From AP-15 sp963733945 (GTDB lineage: Bacteria; Pseudomonadota; Alphaproteobacteria; ATCC43930; CGMCC-115725), in assembly GCA_963733945.1 (NCBI GenBank), contig CAVTFD010000014.1, forward strand, positions 1-64,000: 64,000 nucleotides of DNA, read 5' to 3'. The notes beneath the pieces are model-generated. The model was not told the origin of the DNA. It made no database searches and was given only the letters and a program-made list of their open reading frames with translations. Positions 15,264 to 23,286 of this stretch are shown here, piece after piece (the stretch's first letter is position 1; each line of letters starts with the position of its first letter). The position numbers were made by a program, and so were the translations under genes.

Positions 15264-16670
15264 GTGCTTCTGAGGAGCCTGTCGGCCCGTCTTCTCGTCT
15301 TGACCGTCTTTTTCGTGATGGTCGGCGAGGTGTTGATCTTCGTGCCGTCGGTCGCGCGTTTTCGTATGACCTATTTCGAGAATCGGATCGCTTCCGGCGA
15401 ACTTGCAACCTTGGCGCTCGAAGCGAGCCCGACGGGGCGTCTCGATCGTGCGCTTGTGGAAAAATTGCTCGCCCAAGTCGGTGCTCACGGCGTGATCCTG
15501 CATCGTGCCGACGGGATGGTTCTGATGCTCGATCGGCCGACTCCGCCAAAGCCGGATATTACAATTGACCTCACTCATCCCAGCATGCTGGCCGCCATTC
15601 GCGGCTCTCTGATGGCCCTTTCACGCACCGACAATCGAATCCTGCGCGTGCTCGGGCCATCGTCGACCGGAAGCGGCGAAACCGTAGAAGTGTTGCTCGA
15701 CGAAGCGCCGCTGCGAGCCGAGATGTGGGGCTTCGGCATCCGCATCCTCGAATTGTCGATCGTGATCTCATTGGTCGCCGCGGCCCTTGTCTATCTCAGC
15801 CTGCAGTGGCTGCTGGTACGGCCGATGCGCCGCCTGACCGCGAGCATGATCGAGTTTCGTGCCGACCCAGAGGACGCCTCACGGATGATCGCGGCAAGCC
15901 GCAGGAGGGACGAGATCGGGGTCGCCGAGCGCGAGCTCGCGGTCATGCAACAGACCGTGCGCCGTGCGCTTGGCCAGCGTGCACGACTGGCGGCGCTTGG
16001 CACGGCCGTGACCAAGATCAATCACGATCTGCGCAACATCCTGGCGACCGCACGGCTGGTTACCGACGGCCTGACCGCGAGCGCCGCCCCCGAAGTGCGC
16101 CGGATCCTGCCGCGCCTGCTTGAGGCGATCGACCGCGCCGTGGCCTTATGCACGCGCACTCTCGATTTTTCGCGCGAGGGCGCCGCGCCCTTGGTGCCGA
16201 GCCGATTTCGCCTGGGCCCGCTGATTGAAGAGGTGGGTTCCGGCCTCGCGGTTTCCGAGCGCGATCTAGCGATCGAATGCACGGTCTCGCCAGACCTGGA
16301 TCTCGAAGCCGATCGCGACCAACTCTACCGTGTTCTGTCGAACCTGGCGCGCAACGCCCTTGAGGCCGGGGCGCCACGGTTGCTCATTTCGGCGGCTCGC
16401 GACAACGGGTCGATCGCGATCGAGGTGGCCGATGACGGCCCCGGCCTGCCGCCAAAGGCGCGGGAAAATTTGTTCCGGCCGTTCTTCGGCTCGGCTCGCC
16501 CCGGCGGCAGCGGGCTCGGCTTGGCGATCGCCCGCGAATTGATGCGCGCGCATGGCGGTGATCTGACGCTGGTCTCTAGCACCGGCGCCGGCACAGTTTT
16601 CCGCCTGACCGTTCCCGCCCCGGCAGATCGGGCTGCGAAGATCAGTCAAGTGCGAGTGTCGTCGTCTTGA
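15264..16670 (+). CDS. orphan sensor histidine kinase
   Basis: The 468-aa membrane kinase has two transmembrane segments, LLVLTVFFVMVGEVLIFVPS (10-29) and LSIVISLVAAALVYLSLQWL (about 165-184), flanking a ~130-residue periplasmic sensor. A HAMP-like RPMRRLT linker follows. The phosphoacceptor is in KINHDLRNILA, and the ATPase has N box NLARNALEAG, G1 ADDGPGLP, F box LFRPFFG and G2 GGSGLGLAIA. Start is GTG at 15264, 14 nt after the reductase stop. No response regulator is adjacent. Its 3' end overlaps the convergent RlmI-type gene by 29 nt. The signal sensed is unknown; the upstream redox genes are possible functional partners. Confidence 0.88.
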   Translation: MLLRSLSARLLVLTVFFVMVGEVLIFVPSVARFRMTYFENRIASGELATLALEASPTGRLDRALVEKLLAQVGAHGVILHRADGMVLMLDRPTPPKPDITIDLTHPSMLAAIRGSLMALSRTDNRILRVLGPSSTGSGETVEVLLDEAPLRAEMWGFGIRILELSIVISLVAAALVYLSLQWLLVRPMRRLTASMIEFRADPEDASRMIAASRRRDEIGVAERELAVMQQTVRRALGQRARLAALGTAVTKINHDLRNILATARLVTDGLTASAAPEVRRILPRLLEAIDRAVALCTRTLDFSREGAAPLVPSRFRLGPLIEEVGSGLAVSERDLAIECTVSPDLDLEADRDQLYRVLSNLARNALEAGAPRLLISAARDNGSIAIEVADDGPGLPPKARENLFRPFFGSARPGGSGLGLAIARELMRAHGGDLTLVSSTGAGTVFRLTVPAPADRAAKISQVRVSSS

Positions 16671-17910
16671 GGTAAGCGCTCTCGGGCAGCGAGGGATGAA
16701 CCGGGTGATCGGGCCCCGCGCCGACGTTGCGCAGGATGCGCCCGCCGCGGCCGGCGTCAGCGAGGCCACGCCGCACCGCCTCGGCGAACTCGGCCGCGCC
16801 CACATTGTAGGAGCACGAGGCGAGAAACAGGATACCGCCGCGCGCCGTCAACGACGCCGCGAGGCGCGCAAGCTTGCGATAGCCGCGAACTGCGGCCGGC
16901 GCTTCCTTACGCGATTTTGCGAAAGCCGGCGGGTCGGCGACGACGATGTCGAAACGCTCTCCGGCGGCGGCGAGCCTGGCCATTTCGCCGAATGCCTCGG
17001 CGCGGCGAAAGCTGCAGATGCCGTCGGCCTCGTTCATCACCGCCGCCTTGGCGGCGAGAGCGAGCGCCGGCTCGGAGCGGTCGATCCCGAGCACTTCCTT
17101 TGCGCCCGCGCGCGCCGCCTGCACCGCAAACCCGCCGGTGAAGCAATACAGATCGAGGACGCGGGCATTGCGCGCCAAGCCGGCAACCAACCGACGGTTG
17201 TCGCGCTGGTCAAAAAACCAACCGGTCTTCTGCCCGGCCAGCGGGTCGGTCGGAAAGACGGCTCCGTTTTCACGAACCAGAACCGGTCCGTGGATCGCGC
17301 CCAGCGCTACCCGCGTTTCGGATAACAGGCCCTCCTGCGCGCGCGCCGGGCTGTCGTTGCGAAGCACGATCGCCTGCGGCTTCAACAGCGCGGCAAGCCC
17401 ATCGAGGATGAGCGGCTCGAGTCGGGCAATGCCCGCGGCGTTCGACTGCACTGCAAGAACTGCCCCGTAACGGTCGACGACAAGACCGGGCAGCCCGTCG
17501 GCCTCGGCATGAACGAGGCGGTAATAGGGTTCGTCGAACAACCGCTCGCGCAGCCGCAGCGCACGGTCGAGCTGGCGCGTCAGGAAACGCCCACCGATCG
17601 AGCGGCCGGCGTCGCGGTCGAGAAGACGTGCGGCTAGCAGACAATGCGGATTGAACATTGCCACTCCGAGCGCGCTGTCGTCGGCGCGGCGCAGGGTAAC
17701 GAGCGTGCCCGGTGACAGCGCCCGCGCCGCCGCGTCCATTCGCACCTCGTTCGCGTAGACCCATGGATGGCCGGTCTCGGCGCGTTTGTGTAGCGCCGGC
17801 AGTAGCCCGACAGACGGCCGAGCGGCCGGGTCGTCGTCGATCGCCTCGCTGATCACAGCTGTCTCGGAGCTCATCCCAGGCCACTCACGGCTCGCCACTG
17901 CGTCAGCCAT
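16642..17910 (-). CDS. class I rRNA methyltransferase, RlmI (YccW) type
   Basis: A 422-aa protein with an N-terminal PUA-like domain (HPWVYANEV) and an EEHEE-type middle domain (LPGLVVDRYG). The C-terminal Rossmann methyltransferase has motif I VLDLYCFTGGFAVQAA and the catalytic motif IV/VI DPPAFAKSRK, plus a late cysteine motif FLASCSYNV. This matches RlmI, which makes m5C1962 in 23S rRNA, though substrate position is inferred. A second start at 17874 (MSSETAV) is equally possible. The 3' end overlaps the histidine kinase gene. Confidence 0.87.
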   Translation of the reverse strand: MADAVASREWPGMSSETAVISEAIDDDPAARPSVGLLPALHKRAETGHPWVYANEVRMDAAARALSPGTLVTLRRADDSALGVAMFNPHCLLAARLLDRDAGRSIGGRFLTRQLDRALRLRERLFDEPYYRLVHAEADGLPGLVVDRYGAVLAVQSNAAGIARLEPLILDGLAALLKPQAIVLRNDSPARAQEGLLSETRVALGAIHGPVLVRENGAVFPTDPLAGQKTGWFFDQRDNRRLVAGLARNARVLDLYCFTGGFAVQAARAGAKEVLGIDRSEPALALAAKAAVMNEADGICSFRRAEAFGEMARLAAAGERFDIVVADPPAFAKSRKEAPAAVRGYRKLARLAASLTARGGILFLASCSYNVGAAEFAEAVRRGLADAGRGGRILRNVGAGPDHPVHPSLPESAYLKTTTLALD

Positions 17911-18038
17911 TATCTGGCAACATCGCGGCCCGCTTGCGAGCCCCCGCCCGGCTTACGGCGTCTCCCTCGATCCACCTTGCGTTTTCGGGTGCCGCGGGAG
18001 TAGTTGTTGCCGCCACCATCCGGCTCGCTTCGCCGCAG

Positions 18039-18115
18039 GCGCCCGTAGCTCAATTGGATAGAGCACCAGACTACGGATCTGGGGGTTAGGGGTTCGACTC
18101 CTCTCGGGCGCGCCA
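18039..18115 (+). tRNA. tRNA-Arg (anticodon ACG)
   Basis: A 77-nt cloverleaf with encoded CCA. The acceptor GCGCCCG pairs with CGGGCGC (18105-18111), with discriminator G. The D arm TAGCTCAATTGGATAGAGC is standard. The anticodon stem CCAGA/TCTGG encloses CTACGGA, so the anticodon is ACG (18072-18074), read as ICG for CGU/CGC/CGA. The T arm contains GGTTCGACTCC. A short T-run follows the CCA. Confidence 0.96.
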
Positions 18116-18119
18116 TTTT

Positions 18120-18461
18120 TGGGATAGTTTAAAGAGTGAAGTCAGACTTGACCTGGAAGGTGCCGAGTTCCGGGCATTGATCGGGGCCCGCAATACGCTT
18201 AGAAACATGAGGCCGCTGCTGTTAATCGAGGTTTCCGATGCCGCCCAGGTGCGCCGGGGCGGATCACGAGCAACCCTGTGCAATCTGCTGGAAAACGCCC
18301 ACTACGTGCCGCCGACCATCGACGACACTACCGGCGTCCCGGTACCTTGGACATTATCCGGCAGCCCTATGTCGCTCAATGTGGTGGCGGTCCACAGTCG
18401 GCGGGATTTCGGATTGCTCGCAAAGCCGCGGCGGAAGCCACAGACAATGACGCCGAATTAA
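18120..18461 (+). pseudogene. 5'-truncated FkbM-family methyltransferase relic
   Basis: Immediately after tRNA-Arg one frame reads RLDLEGAEFRALIGARNTLR, then RPLLLIEVSDAAQ and later SLNVVAVHS, and stops at 18459-18461. This is the C-terminal end of FkbM-type SAM methyltransferases, whose signature is K(I/L)D(V/L)EGAE followed by LxGAxxxL and RPxLxxE. The N-terminal two thirds, including the SAM-binding GxNxG motif, are missing: upstream lies the tRNA. No plausible start or ribosome site precedes it. It is a relic cut off at or near the tRNA, consistent with an old insertion or rearrangement. Confidence 0.6.
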
Positions 18462-18552
18462 AATTGAATACGCAGATCGGCATCATTTGGGCTGGGGGCG
18501 ATGGTGGGGGGACAACCCGGCAACGGGCGACGATCAGGAGGATAAGTCGATC

Positions 18553-20322
18553 GTGAAGAATGCCGCGCGCCTCTTGCGTAAGCTGCGCCGCAAGGTTTAC
18601 CGGGAAGTGCCGGTTGCGACCTGGAATCGAGCGGCCGAGGTCGACTGGCGCGGTTCCTACGACAGCCTGATCTCAACGTTTCGCCGCGGCGATCACGGGG
18701 TGCTGTCGGGAGGCGCTGCGTTGGCACTGTGGCGCGCCGCCACCGATGCCGGGTTCCGCGCCTGGTGCTATGATTTCGGCTTCCCCGAAAGCTTGACGCA
18801 TATGGTGACCGTAGTCGAGTTAGATGGTCGCTTACGGATCCACGACCCCTTTTTCAACCTCGGATACCGCGCGGATTTCTACGAGATCCTCGAGGGATTG
18901 CGCGCCGATCAGCTGCCTGACATCAGATGTGAGACGCGCGATCGGAAGATCTACGTCATGGACCCGTCCTGCGAATCCCAGCTCACCGTCGATTGGCTGA
19001 CGGCTCATGCCGACCGCGAGCTCGATCGCGTCGGATCCCTGCGTCGCTTCGAGGTGTTGTGGGACCGCGCCGCATTGCTCACCACCCTAGCCCGGCCGGA
19101 AGCCGTGTATCGGGATCTGGAGACACACGGCTATCCAGCCGACCTCTCATTCCTGATGTTGCATCCGGTCGGGGTGTTCGATGGTAGGGCGCACCACCGG
19201 AATCCCGAAACGATGCCCCTGATCGGCGGTCGCAACTTGCGTTCGCCCGTCGCTGGTTTGCGCGCAGCGATGCGGCAGCTGACTCAGGACTTCGCGGTCG
19301 AGCGAGACCAGCTGGCCGAAAAATCGGCGATTTCGGGTCGACTCGAAGGTGAGCTTGCGGAAGCGCGGTTGCGGCTTTTGGCGGCATCCGGGGAAGCCGA
19401 GCAGCTTTCAGCACAATCAGCGCAACTGCGTGGCGCGCTCGAAGACAGTATTCGGCAACGAGATGCCGAACGCCAGGCGCTGTCGCAGGGAAACTCTGCG
19501 CTAGAGGAACGCCGTGCGGTGCTTGAGGCCGAGCTTGCGGAAGCGACGGCGCACCGCGCGGCCGCGACAGAAGAGGCGCGGCGGCTAGCGGATCAAGTCG
19601 TGCAGCTGCGCTCTGCATACGACGATGCCGAGGGCCGGATCGCCACGGAACGCCAGCGTTTCCTGCAGCAGCAGCAAAAGCTCGAAGCCATGTTGGGCGA
19701 GACCAGTGCGCATGCAGCAGCAATAGAGGCGCAGGCCCAAGGATGGGAGCAGACGATCCGTACGCTGCAGGATGCGACAGCTCAACGCGCAGCAGAATGG
19801 GAGGCCGAGCGCCTGGTCTTGCAAACCGAAGCACAGGCGCTCGAGAACGATAAGCGACAGTTGCGTGCGGAAGTGTTAAAGGCGTGGGAGGATCTCGCTA
19901 AAGCTCATGGGCAGCTCTCGGAGTTGCAGAGCCGCCTCGCTGGGGCAGAGAACCAGGCGGCGTGGTCAGCGCTGCAGATCGCCGAATTGGTGGAGAAGGA
20001 CGCGGCTGCGCGAAGCGAGCTAGCGCAGCGCCGCGAGGAGGTCGACGGCTTCGTCTCCGCGGCCAAGCGGCTCTTGGCGGTTGACCAGCTCCCGAGCACG
20101 GAGCTATTAGCGGTCCTCGGCCATTTGCGTCAGCATTTGCGCGAGACAGAACGCGAGCTCGATCGCGCCGAGGCCGAGCGCGACCGCCTACGCGCAGCGC
20201 TAAATACGCCAGCAGGCCATCAGCATTGGTTGAACGTCGCGGGCTTGCTTCGCCGGCTGTTCCCTCGGCTCCGGAACCGCGAGCGAAAAATTGAATCAGT
20301 CAGAGGCGCGACTATCGGGTGA
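18553..20322 (+). CDS. transglutaminase-like domain fused to a long coiled coil, unknown
   Basis: The predicted product is 589 aa. The GTG at 18553 is chosen because AGGAGG lies 11 nt upstream (18536-18541); the open frame extends to 18487. Residues about 46-102 resemble the transglutaminase-like fold: GVLSGGAALALWRAATDAGF, then LTHMVTVVELDGRLRIHDPF. H83 and D98 fit the catalytic His and Asp, while the Cys position appears to be Ser (S52) or Gly. Residues about 240-565 are almost continuous heptad-type coiled coil rich in A, E, Q, R and L, and the tail is basic (LLRRLFPRLRNRERK). No signal peptide or membrane helix is seen. It is not a family I can name. It sits in the accessory patch beside a methyltransferase relic, which suggests a glycan-modification context. 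Confidence 0.7.
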   Translation: MKNAARLLRKLRRKVYREVPVATWNRAAEVDWRGSYDSLISTFRRGDHGVLSGGAALALWRAATDAGFRAWCYDFGFPESLTHMVTVVELDGRLRIHDPFFNLGYRADFYEILEGLRADQLPDIRCETRDRKIYVMDPSCESQLTVDWLTAHADRELDRVGSLRRFEVLWDRAALLTTLARPEAVYRDLETHGYPADLSFLMLHPVGVFDGRAHHRNPETMPLIGGRNLRSPVAGLRAAMRQLTQDFAVERDQLAEKSAISGRLEGELAEARLRLLAASGEAEQLSAQSAQLRGALEDSIRQRDAERQALSQGNSALEERRAVLEAELAEATAHRAAATEEARRLADQVVQLRSAYDDAEGRIATERQRFLQQQQKLEAMLGETSAHAAAIEAQAQGWEQTIRTLQDATAQRAAEWEAERLVLQTEAQALENDKRQLRAEVLKAWEDLAKAHGQLSELQSRLAGAENQAAWSALQIAELVEKDAAARSELAQRREEVDGFVSAAKRLLAVDQLPSTELLAVLGHLRQHLRETERELDRAEAERDRLRAALNTPAGHQHWLNVAGLLRRLFPRLRNRERKIESVRGATIG

Positions 20323-20726
20323 ATAAAACTTGGGATCGGGTAGCCGAGCCCGGCGTAAAGCTCCCACGCGCGCGGCGTCACGATCCGTCGGCTCGCCTCG
20401 ATGACCCCATCGTCAAGCTTGGGTGACGGCCAAGCATGGATCGCCATGCGAATCCAATCGCTGCCCGCAGCAACCTCGATCCCGTTGAGGTCGAAAACAA
20501 AGCCGGACAACTCGGAGGCCGGCCGCCACGTCAGGCGTCGCTGTCAGATACGTCCTCTGGCGCCTTCGCTGTCACAGCTCTCGTGGCCATTCTCATCATT
20601 CGCGTCGGGCGACGACCTAACGCGGGACACCGCTTTCGTTTCGAGAGTCTCCGCTTTGGGACGGTCACCAGAAACTATGTCATTCACCTAGCCGTGGCCC
20701 GGCCTCGCTGCCCTGTGCGAACGGCG
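20323..20726. other. gap of about 400 bp without a firm gene; possible relic on the minus strand
   Basis: This stretch lies between the coiled-coil gene and the ispG stop. On the minus strand one frame is open from 20543 down into the coiled-coil gene and has protein-like composition (for example GFVFDLNGIEV, ASRRIVTPRAWELYAG), starting at a TTG near 20510 with no clear ribosome site. I do not recognise a family. It may be the remnant of a displaced gene. Nothing else is seen here. Confidence 0.3.
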
Positions 20727-21860
20727 TTACTCCGCGGGCTCGAGGACCGGCTCGGCGTCGTTCCGCCGGGCCTCGATCTCGGCCGCCTTTTTTTCGACCA
20801 GCTCGACCAGGTGATCGACGATGTCCGTGTTCTTCAGACGGTGATCGGTCACGCCGCTGATGTAGACTTGGTGGGTGCCATTGCCGCCGCCGGTAAAGCC
20901 GATATCGGTTTCGCGCGCTTCTCCGGGACCGTTCACGACACAGCCAATCACAGAAACGGTCAACGGCGTTGTGATATGGGCGAGCCGCTCTTCGAGCCGT
21001 TCGACCGTTTTGATTACCTCGAACTGCTGGCGCGCGCACGAAGGACATGAGATCACGGTGACTCCACGGCGACGCAAGTTCAAGGATTTGAGCATCTCGA
21101 AGCCGGCCTTGACCTCCTCCACCGGATCGGCCGACAGCGAAACCCGGATCGTGTCACCGATGCCGGACCACAGCAACATCCCCAGGCCGATCGAGGATTT
21201 GACGGTGCCGCTGCGCAGACCGCCCGCCTCGGTGATGCCAAGATGGAGCGGATAGTCGCAAGCATCGGCAAGCTGCTGATAAGCTGCGACGGCAAGAAAC
21301 ACGTCGGATGCCTTGCAGGAAATCTTGAACTCGAAGAAGTCGTTGTCCTCGAGGATTTTGGCATGGTTGAGCGCACTCTCGACCATGGCCTCGGGACAAG
21401 GTTCGCCGTAGCGCTCGAGCAGATCGCGCTCGAGCGAGCCAGCGTTGACTCCGATCCGCATTGAGCAACCATGATCCTTGGCCGCCTTGATCACCTCGCG
21501 GACGCGCGCGGACGAGCCGATATTGCCTGGATTGATGCGCAGGCAGGCGGCGCCGCTCTCCGCCGCCTCGATCGCGCGCTTGTAGTGGAAATGGATGTCG
21601 GCAACGATCGGCACCGTGGCTTGGCGCACGATCTCCTTGAGCGCCAGCGCCGATTCCTGGTCGGGGCAAGAAACCCGGACAATGTCGGCGCCGGCGTGTT
21701 CGAGCGCCTGGATCTGCTCGACCGTCGCCTTGACGTCGCTCGTCACCGTGTTGGTCATTGACTGCACCGTGATCGGCGCATCGCCGCCGACCGGCACCTT
21801 GCCCACGTGGATCTTGCGGCAGCTGCGGCGGTGGATGTCACGATACGGTCTGACACTCAT
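20727..21860 (-). CDS. ispG: 4-hydroxy-3-methylbut-2-enyl diphosphate synthase (flavodoxin)
   Basis: IspG (GcpE) reduces MEcPP to HMBPP in the non-mevalonate isoprenoid pathway, using a [4Fe-4S] cluster. The 377-aa protein begins MSVRPYRDIHRR and contains VQSMTNT, RINPGNIG and GITEAGG. The cluster cysteines are in SCPSCARQQF and GCVVNGPGEA. The ATG at 21860 is chosen, with GAGCGAGG upstream; an in-frame start at 21950 would overlap the RodZ-like gene. It is downstream of that gene on the same strand. Confidence 0.96.
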   Translation of the reverse strand: MSVRPYRDIHRRSCRKIHVGKVPVGGDAPITVQSMTNTVTSDVKATVEQIQALEHAGADIVRVSCPDQESALALKEIVRQATVPIVADIHFHYKRAIEAAESGAACLRINPGNIGSSARVREVIKAAKDHGCSMRIGVNAGSLERDLLERYGEPCPEAMVESALNHAKILEDNDFFEFKISCKASDVFLAVAAYQQLADACDYPLHLGITEAGGLRSGTVKSSIGLGMLLWSGIGDTIRVSLSADPVEEVKAGFEMLKSLNLRRRGVTVISCPSCARQQFEVIKTVERLEERLAHITTPLTVSVIGCVVNGPGEARETDIGFTGGGNGTHQVYISGVTDHRLKNTDIVDHLVELVEKKAAEIEARRNDAEPVLEPAE

Positions 21861-21946
21861 TATCGACCTCGCTCGGGTGATTTCGCAAACTGGCTTATAG
21901 CTGGTTTGGGCAGCGCACAAAAGGAGGGGGCGGTACCCGGGCGGTC

Positions 21947-23107
21947 TCAATTGTGAGTCGTGTTCCCCGCCGTCAGCAATTGGGGATCTAGTGCCACATT
22001 GCGCACAGCGCCGATTGGACCCAGAGACGGCGCCGGTTTACCGTCGACCACGACATCGAGTCCGCCGGCATTGCCGGCTCTCATGGATAAGCCAGCCCGG
22101 TCTGGCACCCGATAGCTCTCGCCTGGCTTCAGCACACCGGTGAACAGCACCGAGTGGTCGGAATCACGTACCTGAATCCAAGTGTCGGTAGTGGCCCGCA
22201 AAACAATTCTCGTCGACCCATCGGCAGCGCCATAGGTCTGCGGCGTCCCGCTCTCGGCTTCGAGCACTGAGCCTGCCGCCGCATCTGCGCTGGTGCTCGG
22301 AATGTGCGGCACGGAGGCAGCAGCGGAAGTGGTTGCCGGAACGGGTGCGGGAGGCGTCGCTGGAGTGCCGGGGATCGTCGCAGCAGCAGGCGGAGGGGAC
22401 CCGCTTGGCGCCGCCTCCGCCTCGCTTGCAGCCGGCATCTCGGTGCCTGATACGGGTTCCGACGGCGGAGCGCCGGCCTGCCCGGTGGCTGTCGCCGAGG
22501 TGGCTGGTGCAATCGGAGCCGACGGCGGAACGCCAGCCTGCACGGTGGTTGTCGCCGAGGTAGCTGGCGCAATCGGAGCCGACGGCGTCGAAGCCGCAGG
22601 TTTTGGCGGGTTTGGCGGCAGCAGCGTTGCCGGCACCTCCGTTACGCGCTCTGGCCGGGCAAGTTCATCGGTCGATAGATAGTACCATGTTCCGTATCCG
22701 CAGATTGCCAAGATCAGCGCCAGCAGAAGCATTGCGCGGCCCGGCACGCTGCGCTCGCCGAGCGGCATCGGGAACGAAAGATCAGGCTTTGCGTCGAGAC
22801 CCGCGGCCTCGAGCCTAAAACGCCGCAGTATCTCCGCGCCGTCGAGCCCGAGGTGATCGCCGTAGGCGCGCACGAAGCCGGCGGCGTAGGCCGGGCCAGG
22901 GAGGCGATCGGGGCGTCCCTCCTCGATCGCGGCCAAGTAGGCCGGCTTGATCCGAAGCGCCCCTGCAACGTCGTTGAAATTGAGGCCGAGCGCTTCGCGC
23001 TGTTGCCGCAGCGCATCACCCGCAGAACGCGGGCCCGCTGGGAGTGGAACTTCGCCTTCGAATTCCATCTCCGCGAGAGGGGTCTTGGTCCGCTGAAACA
23101 AAGCCAT
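21947..23107 (-). CDS. RodZ-like HTH/DUF4115 membrane protein
   Basis: The 386-aa protein has an N-terminal Xre-type helix-turn-helix (about 28-95; ALGLNFNDVAGALRIKPAYL, then GPAYAAGFVRAYGDHLGLD). One transmembrane helix follows (AMLLLALILAICGYGTWYYL, about 125-144), then a long Pro/Ala/Thr-rich linker and a C-terminal DUF4115 beta domain (WIQVRDSDHSVLFTGVLKPG). This is the architecture of RodZ, which ties MreB to the cell wall machinery, and of related proteins found next to ispG. The linker contains a 20-residue repeat encoded by a 60-bp tandem duplication. Confidence 0.85.
   Translation of the reverse strand: MALFQRTKTPLAEMEFEGEVPLPAGPRSAGDALRQQREALGLNFNDVAGALRIKPAYLAAIEEGRPDRLPGPAYAAGFVRAYGDHLGLDGAEILRRFRLEAAGLDAKPDLSFPMPLGERSVPGRAMLLLALILAICGYGTWYYLSTDELARPERVTEVPATLLPPNPPKPAASTPSAPIAPATSATTTVQAGVPPSAPIAPATSATATGQAGAPPSEPVSGTEMPAASEAEAAPSGSPPPAAATIPGTPATPPAPVPATTSAAASVPHIPSTSADAAAGSVLEAESGTPQTYGAADGSTRIVLRATTDTWIQVRDSDHSVLFTGVLKPGESYRVPDRAGLSMRAGNAGGLDVVVDGKPAPSLGPIGAVRNVALDPQLLTAGNTTHN
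22461..22580. repeat. two 60-bp imperfect tandem repeats in the RodZ-like linker
   Basis: Bases 22461-22520 and 22521-22580 align with a few substitutions, and the first bases of a third copy follow at 22581. The unit encodes a 20-residue stretch containing PPSAPIAPATSAT. The repeat is in frame and lies in the disordered periplasmic linker, so length changes would be tolerated. Confidence 0.8.
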
Positions 23108-23257
23108 CGAACGGTTGCCAGAAACACATCTTAACCAAGGAGGCTTCTATTTGTCCAATCGCGCCATCGCCCACCCAACTCTTCACCTCCTATTCGCGAA
23201 TCCGATAACGGCCCATCCGCGGATCGCGTGATGGTTCGGGTCGGCTCCGCGCATAAT

Positions 23258-23275
23258 TCGGCGGCGGGGCGCCGA
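23258..23275 (-). terminator. weak hairpin after ptsP
   Basis: TCGGCG and CGCCGA form a 6-bp stem around a 6-nt GC-rich loop, just past the ptsP stop on the minus strand, followed there by ATTATG. There is no clear U-run, so it may only attenuate transcription into the RodZ-like gene. Confidence 0.3.
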
Positions 23276-23286
23276 GTTGGCTGGAG

